Assembly (NCBI GenBank): GCA_026770575.1
Contig: MU657493.1
Coordinates: 27,077 to 46,169, forward strand
Direction of reading: 5' to 3'
Length of the DNA stretch: 19,093 nt
DNA from: Pelagophyceae sp. CCMP2097
Lineage: Eukaryota > Sar > Pelagophyceae
The notes beneath the pieces are model-generated. The model was not told the DNA's origin and made no database searches. It saw nothing but the letters and a program-made list of their open reading frames with translations. Position numbers and translations under genes: made by a program. Positions 16,645 through 19,093 of the stretch are shown here, one piece after another; position 1 is the first letter of the stretch, and each line of letters begins with the position of its first letter.

Positions 16645-16909
16645 TATTTGGAAATGTTATCTTGTAAACGTAAAGATCTTCATAAAGATTTCATCAAGTC
16701 CCCAAAAGCCAAAAAAAGTTTTTTCTTGTTCTTAAAACATATTTGGAAATATTATCTTGAAATCTGATTGAGTGTTTAAGATTTAATCAAATCCTTTTTT
16801 ATCTTGGAAATCTACTTTATAATTTAACGATATATTTTAAGATTTAATTTAATCTTTTTAAGACTTAATATAACCCTCCTTTTTTTGAAACTTCGACAGA
16901 CACTTTTTT

Positions 16910-16973
16910 AAACCTTTTCAAATGCCAAACGTGATGAGGCGAAGCCGAAAGCGTTTGGCATTTGAAAAGGTTT
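16910..16973. repeat. Long perfect hairpin, 22-bp stem and 20-base loop
   Basis: AAACCTTTTCAAATGCCAAA and two further bases (16910-16931) are the exact reverse complement of 16952-16973. T/A runs extend the pairing imperfectly on the outside. It is sited at the border between the AT-rich repeats and the kelch coding frame. It could be a miniature inverted-repeat element, an insertion scar or a transcript 3'-end structure. Confidence 0.8.
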
Positions 16974-16995
16974 TTAAAAAGGTGTATATTTTTAT

Positions 16996-17949
16996 GTGTT
17001 CGGCGTGCCGCCGTGGATCGACGACGCGTCGTTCCGGCCGGGGCCAGAGATGAACGAAGGACGTTCTTGGTTTGCTGCCGTGGCTGCTGGACGGCACGTT
17101 ATCATCTTCGGCGGTTCGTGTTTAGAAACTACGGAAGTGCTCGACACGCAGACGATGACCTTTGCAGCTGGGCCGGACATGTTCACACAACGACTGGGGT
17201 GCGCAGCCGTGCACATCGACGCAGATCGAGTGCTCGTGCTGGGTGGCACCAACGGCATGTTTTTTTTTTACACGACGGAGATCTTCCACTTCTCGACGCT
17301 CACGTTCACGCTCGGGCCGGACATGCTGTCGGCACGAGGGTATTGCGCTGCTGTCGCACTCGGCGCTCGCAGGATCCTCGTCGTCGGCGGTCACGACGGC
17401 GAGTCTTACTTGTCGAGTACCGAGATCCTCAGCCTCGACACGATGACCTTTGCGCCGGGGCCCGACATGGCCACACCGCGCAACGGCTGCGCGGCTGTCG
17501 CGCTCGACGAGCACCGCGCCTTGGTGGCCGGTGGCAGTTCAGGTTTGGGACAATTGAAGACGACGGATATCTTCGACATCCGGACCAAGTCGTTCGCGCC
17601 CGGCCCGTCAATGAGCTCGGCACGCCATTTCTGCTCGGCGGTGGCCGTCGACGCGCAGCACGTGCTCATCATCAGCGGGGCGGACTTGTCAAGCACGACG
17701 TTGGCCACGACCGAACTCCTCGACGTGGCGGTGATGGAGTTCGCGCCCGGGCCGGCCTTGCCGGCTGAGCGCTGGAACGGCGCAGCCGCTCGGCTCGACA
17801 CTGCGGACGAAGAAGCACCTCGGATCCTCGTCATGGGCGGGCTTGATGGCGGTGGCGACGATATGCTGACGACGGAGTTGCTGGCATTGACTCCAGTATC
17901 GATCATCGGTGGAGCGCGCGCACAGCTCGGCGCGATGGAAGTTTCGTAG
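16996..17949 (+). CDS. Kelch-repeat beta-propeller protein, likely 5'-truncated
   Basis: The frame is open from just after a TAA at 16975-16977 to TAG 17947-17949. It holds six kelch-type repeats of 47-50 residues, each starting F-x-x-GP-x-M and carrying the AAV...GG...TE signature (for example FAPGPDMATPRNGCAAVAL, then VAGG and TTDIF). Six copies are enough for a complete six-bladed propeller. Kelch propellers bind proteins, often as substrate adaptors; no partner domain (BTB, F-box) is present. The coordinates given start at a GTG. No ATG precedes the first repeat: the first in-frame ATG (17050) falls inside it (GPEM). So the true start or first exon seems missing, and the 22-bp hairpin abuts the break. 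Third positions are G/C-rich and the coding is otherwise intact. Confidence 0.8.
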   Translation: MFGVPPWIDDASFRPGPEMNEGRSWFAAVAAGRHVIIFGGSCLETTEVLDTQTMTFAAGPDMFTQRLGCAAVHIDADRVLVLGGTNGMFFFYTTEIFHFSTLTFTLGPDMLSARGYCAAVALGARRILVVGGHDGESYLSSTEILSLDTMTFAPGPDMATPRNGCAAVALDEHRALVAGGSSGLGQLKTTDIFDIRTKSFAPGPSMSSARHFCSAVAVDAQHVLIISGADLSSTTLATTELLDVAVMEFAPGPALPAERWNGAAARLDTADEEAPRILVMGGLDGGGDDMLTTELLALTPVSIIGGARAQLGAMEVS

Positions 17950-18015
17950 CTTTATAAAAAATCGTAGCTAGCACGAGGCTGGCCGGCGACGGCCTGGCAA
18001 CCCCATGCCCGATGA

Positions 18016-18213
18016 AGTCGCCCTCGACCGACGCGCCGCCGTCTCGGCACACGCCGCGCACCCGCGCCCACGGATGCGCCCACTCTCGCGCCGACAACCG
18101 CGCCCACGGAGGCACCCACGCTCGCGCCCACGGATGCGCCCACTCTCGCGCCGACGCCCGCGCCGACGGAGGCACTCACGCTCGCGCCCACGACTCGCCC
18201 GGCGCGCATATAA
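18016..18213 (+). CDS. APT-repeat low-complexity coding remnant
   Basis: One frame reads APTDAPTLAPTTAPTEAP and continues in the same style to TAA 18211-18213. Threonine/proline/alanine repeats of this kind are widespread in extracellular or cell-wall-linked proteins of stramenopiles. In this frame the sequence opens only after a TGA at 18013-18015. A neighbouring frame begins MKSPSTDAPPS at 18012, so a frameshift just before the repeats is likely. No domain besides the repeat is seen. It may be a fragment of a longer host gene. Confidence 0.4.
   Translation, partial: SRPRPTRRRLGTRRAPAPTDAPTLAPTTAPTEAPTLAPTDAPTLAPTPAPTEALTLAPTTRPARI
18061..18192. repeat. 60-bp tandem repeat encoding the APT motif
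   Basis: Units 18061-18120 and 18121-18180 differ at only a handful of positions. A partial third (18181-18192) begins CTCGCGCCCACG. The 27-base core starting CACGGATGCGCCCACTCTCG is identical in the first two units. The period of 60 equals 20 codons. Confidence 0.85.
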
Positions 18214-18270
18214 ACACGTATAACGCGATTCGATGAACGGCCGGCGCTACAAGCAGTGGCGGCATTAAGC

Positions 18271-18350
18271 TGAAAGTTATCTAAATTTTAAGTGAGCTGG
18301 GGTTTTAAACTTAGTTTTAAGCGCAAAAATCGAAAGTTATCTAAATTTTA
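18271..18350. repeat. Two direct copies of a 19-bp AT-rich sequence, 60 bp apart
   Basis: GAAAGTTATCTAAATTTTA occurs at 18272-18290 and 18332-18350, in a short AT-rich island (about 18265-18415) inside GC-rich DNA. No gene is seen in this island. Confidence 0.7.
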
Positions 18351-18629
18351 TCTTTTAAGACACAAAAGTTGTCAGCTGCTTAAAGGCGATTTTATCAAGT
18401 CTATTTTCAGGATTCCGAAGTGACATTATCGCGGCTGACTGGCCTCTCGTGGGGAACGCCCTTCGGCGGCTCCACGGCGGCGACTGGGCCCCATATAGGT
18501 CGTGTTTGAAGCGAAGGCGCTGCCGCGTTGCGACGGGGGAGCCTTGCAACCGCGGCGCAGCGCGCCAAGCGCGGCGCCGGCGTTGCATTCGCTTCATACT
18601 GCGACGGCGGGCCCGGCCCGGCGAAGGCG
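18351..18629. other. GC-rich stretch without a convincing gene
   Basis: Overlapping ORFs exist on both strands (for example minus 18355-18702 and plus 18449-18868), but their products are Arg/Ala-rich with no domain-like pattern. This is expected for GC-rich DNA. None can be preferred. Confidence 0.3.
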
Positions 18630-19093
18630 ATGCCGGCAGAAGTTTCGAGCGAAAGTGCCGCCGCGCCGCCTTGTTATCGACCCGAGAGGGAAAAGCATAC
18701 AAAAACGCCGACGCTCAAACCTCGGCCGGCGGGCCCACAGCCGGGCGCGGGTGTCGGAAGCGACGGGCCCACGAAGCCACGGGCGGCGGCGTCGCCGCGA
18801 CGCGGCTGGCGGGACCACCATTCTTTACGCGTGCAGCGACGCGCTCCACGACGCGGCCCCGTCGATAAATTGAGCCGAACTTCGAGACAGCGCACTGGAA
18901 GGCGGCGGGGGCGCCTCGCCGCCGGAGCTGCGCGCGGCGGCGACGCCGCAGGCACCGAACGAGCCGACCACTTTTACAGTAAGCGGCGCCCCGCGCCAGC
19001 GACTCCGGCTGTGCCTTTCGTTCAAACTTCGCCGCGCGGCGCGGGTATCAGCGCGGGCGCCGGCACCGGCGCGGGCATCGGCGCGGGCGGCAT
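18630..19093 (+). CDS. Open frame running off the right edge, Gly/Ala-rich end
   Basis: ATG at 18630 opens MPAEVSSESAAAPPCYRPER and stays open for at least 154 codons to the window end. It is Pro/Arg/Ala-rich with a late segment AGAGTGAGIGAGG encoded by short GC-rich tandem units. No domain is recognised. In DNA this GC-rich a chance ORF of this length is possible, and minus-strand frames overlap it. It is listed because it is the longest frame touching the right edge. Confidence 0.25.
   Translation, partial: MPAEVSSESAAAPPCYRPEREKHTKTPTLKPRPAGPQPGAGVGSDGPTKPRAAASPRRGWRDHHSLRVQRRAPRRGPVDKLSRTSRQRTGRRRGRLAAGAARGGDAAGTERADHFYSKRRPAPATPAVPFVQTSPRGAGISAGAGTGAGIGAGG

Larger units (their letters stand above)
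15773..16870. repeat. Tandem repeat array, period 90-94 bp, about four units, split by a transposon
   Basis: Units start AAGGTTTCATCAAGTCCC (15773), AAGATTTCATCAAGTCC (15867), AAGATTTCATCAAGTCCCC (16685) and a weaker AAGATTTAATCAAATCC (16778). Each carries AAAAGCC-type, TTTTTTC-GTTCTTAAA and ATATTT-GAAATGTTAT stretches in order. Removing the 726-bp insert and its 2-base duplication restores a spacing of 90 bases between units two and three. The array may be a terminal repeat of the virus or a flanking satellite. Confidence 0.7.

Noticed and set aside
605..16973. Long terminal inverted repeats bounding the whole viral element
   Set aside because: No sequence near 600-770 was found in inverted form near 15470-16975 by eye.
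16962..17768. Plus-strand 268-codon ORF in another frame of the kelch gene
   Set aside because: It is an Arg/His-rich shadow of the kelch frame without repeats or domain-like pattern.
17903..18209. Minus-strand VGASVGASVGA repeat protein
   Set aside because: It is the antisense of the APT repeat; the plus-strand reading matches a known stramenopile repeat type better.
18449..18873. Overlapping plus ORFs 18449-18868 and 18502-18873
   Set aside because: Both are Arg/Ala-rich without recognisable features and compete with other frames; no basis to prefer them.

Overview
The window looks like a piece of a GC-rich microalgal nuclear genome carrying an AT-rich, decayed endogenous virus. The GC-rich parts have strong G/C third-position bias, a kelch-repeat protein and APT-type threonine/proline repeats of the kind common in stramenopile genomes. 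A pelagophyte-like stramenopile is my best guess, by inference only. The AT-rich parts carry hallmark genes of a Polinton-like virus (PLV) or related small dsDNA virus: a protein-primed family-B DNA polymerase, a probable double-jelly-roll major capsid protein, a probable minor capsid protein, a GIY-YIG-type nuclease, a class-3 lipase and a fibre-like structural protein with collagen repeats. Almost all of them are broken by in-frame TAA, TAG and TGA codons and by frameshifts, so this is a viral fossil and not a working provirus.

Layout. 1-567: GC-rich zinc-binding ORF remnant running in from the left. About 600-4540: AT-rich viral block 1 (PolB lacking its N-terminus, two small charged ORFs, GIY-YIG nuclease, small ORFs, a membrane protein). 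About 4541-5880: GC-rich insert with a frameshifted gene on the minus strand. About 5885-6600: AT-rich fragment of unrecognised viral-type coding sequence. About 6650-8270: second GC-rich insert (152-bp repeats, then two convergent ORFs). About 8280-15470: AT-rich viral block 2 (lipase on minus, then minor capsid, basic protein, major capsid and fibre on plus, then small genes). About 15773-16870: 90-94 bp tandem repeats, interrupted by a 726-bp GC-rich transposon with perfect 25-bp terminal inverted repeats. 16910-16973: long perfect hairpin. 16978-17949: kelch gene without a start codon. 18016-18213: APT repeat. 18630 to the right edge: open GC-rich frame.

How the parts relate. Block 2 has a compact morphogenesis order (minor capsid, small basic protein, major capsid, fibre), with gene junctions of a few bases to about 100 bases. 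Several starts lie in a TATATATG context that may be a viral promoter signature. No packaging ATPase, integrase or N-terminal exonuclease half of PolB could be recognised, so the element is also incomplete. The GC-rich inserts entered after the virus did. The clearest case is the 726-bp transposon, whose uninterrupted target is preserved in the neighbouring tandem repeat unit.
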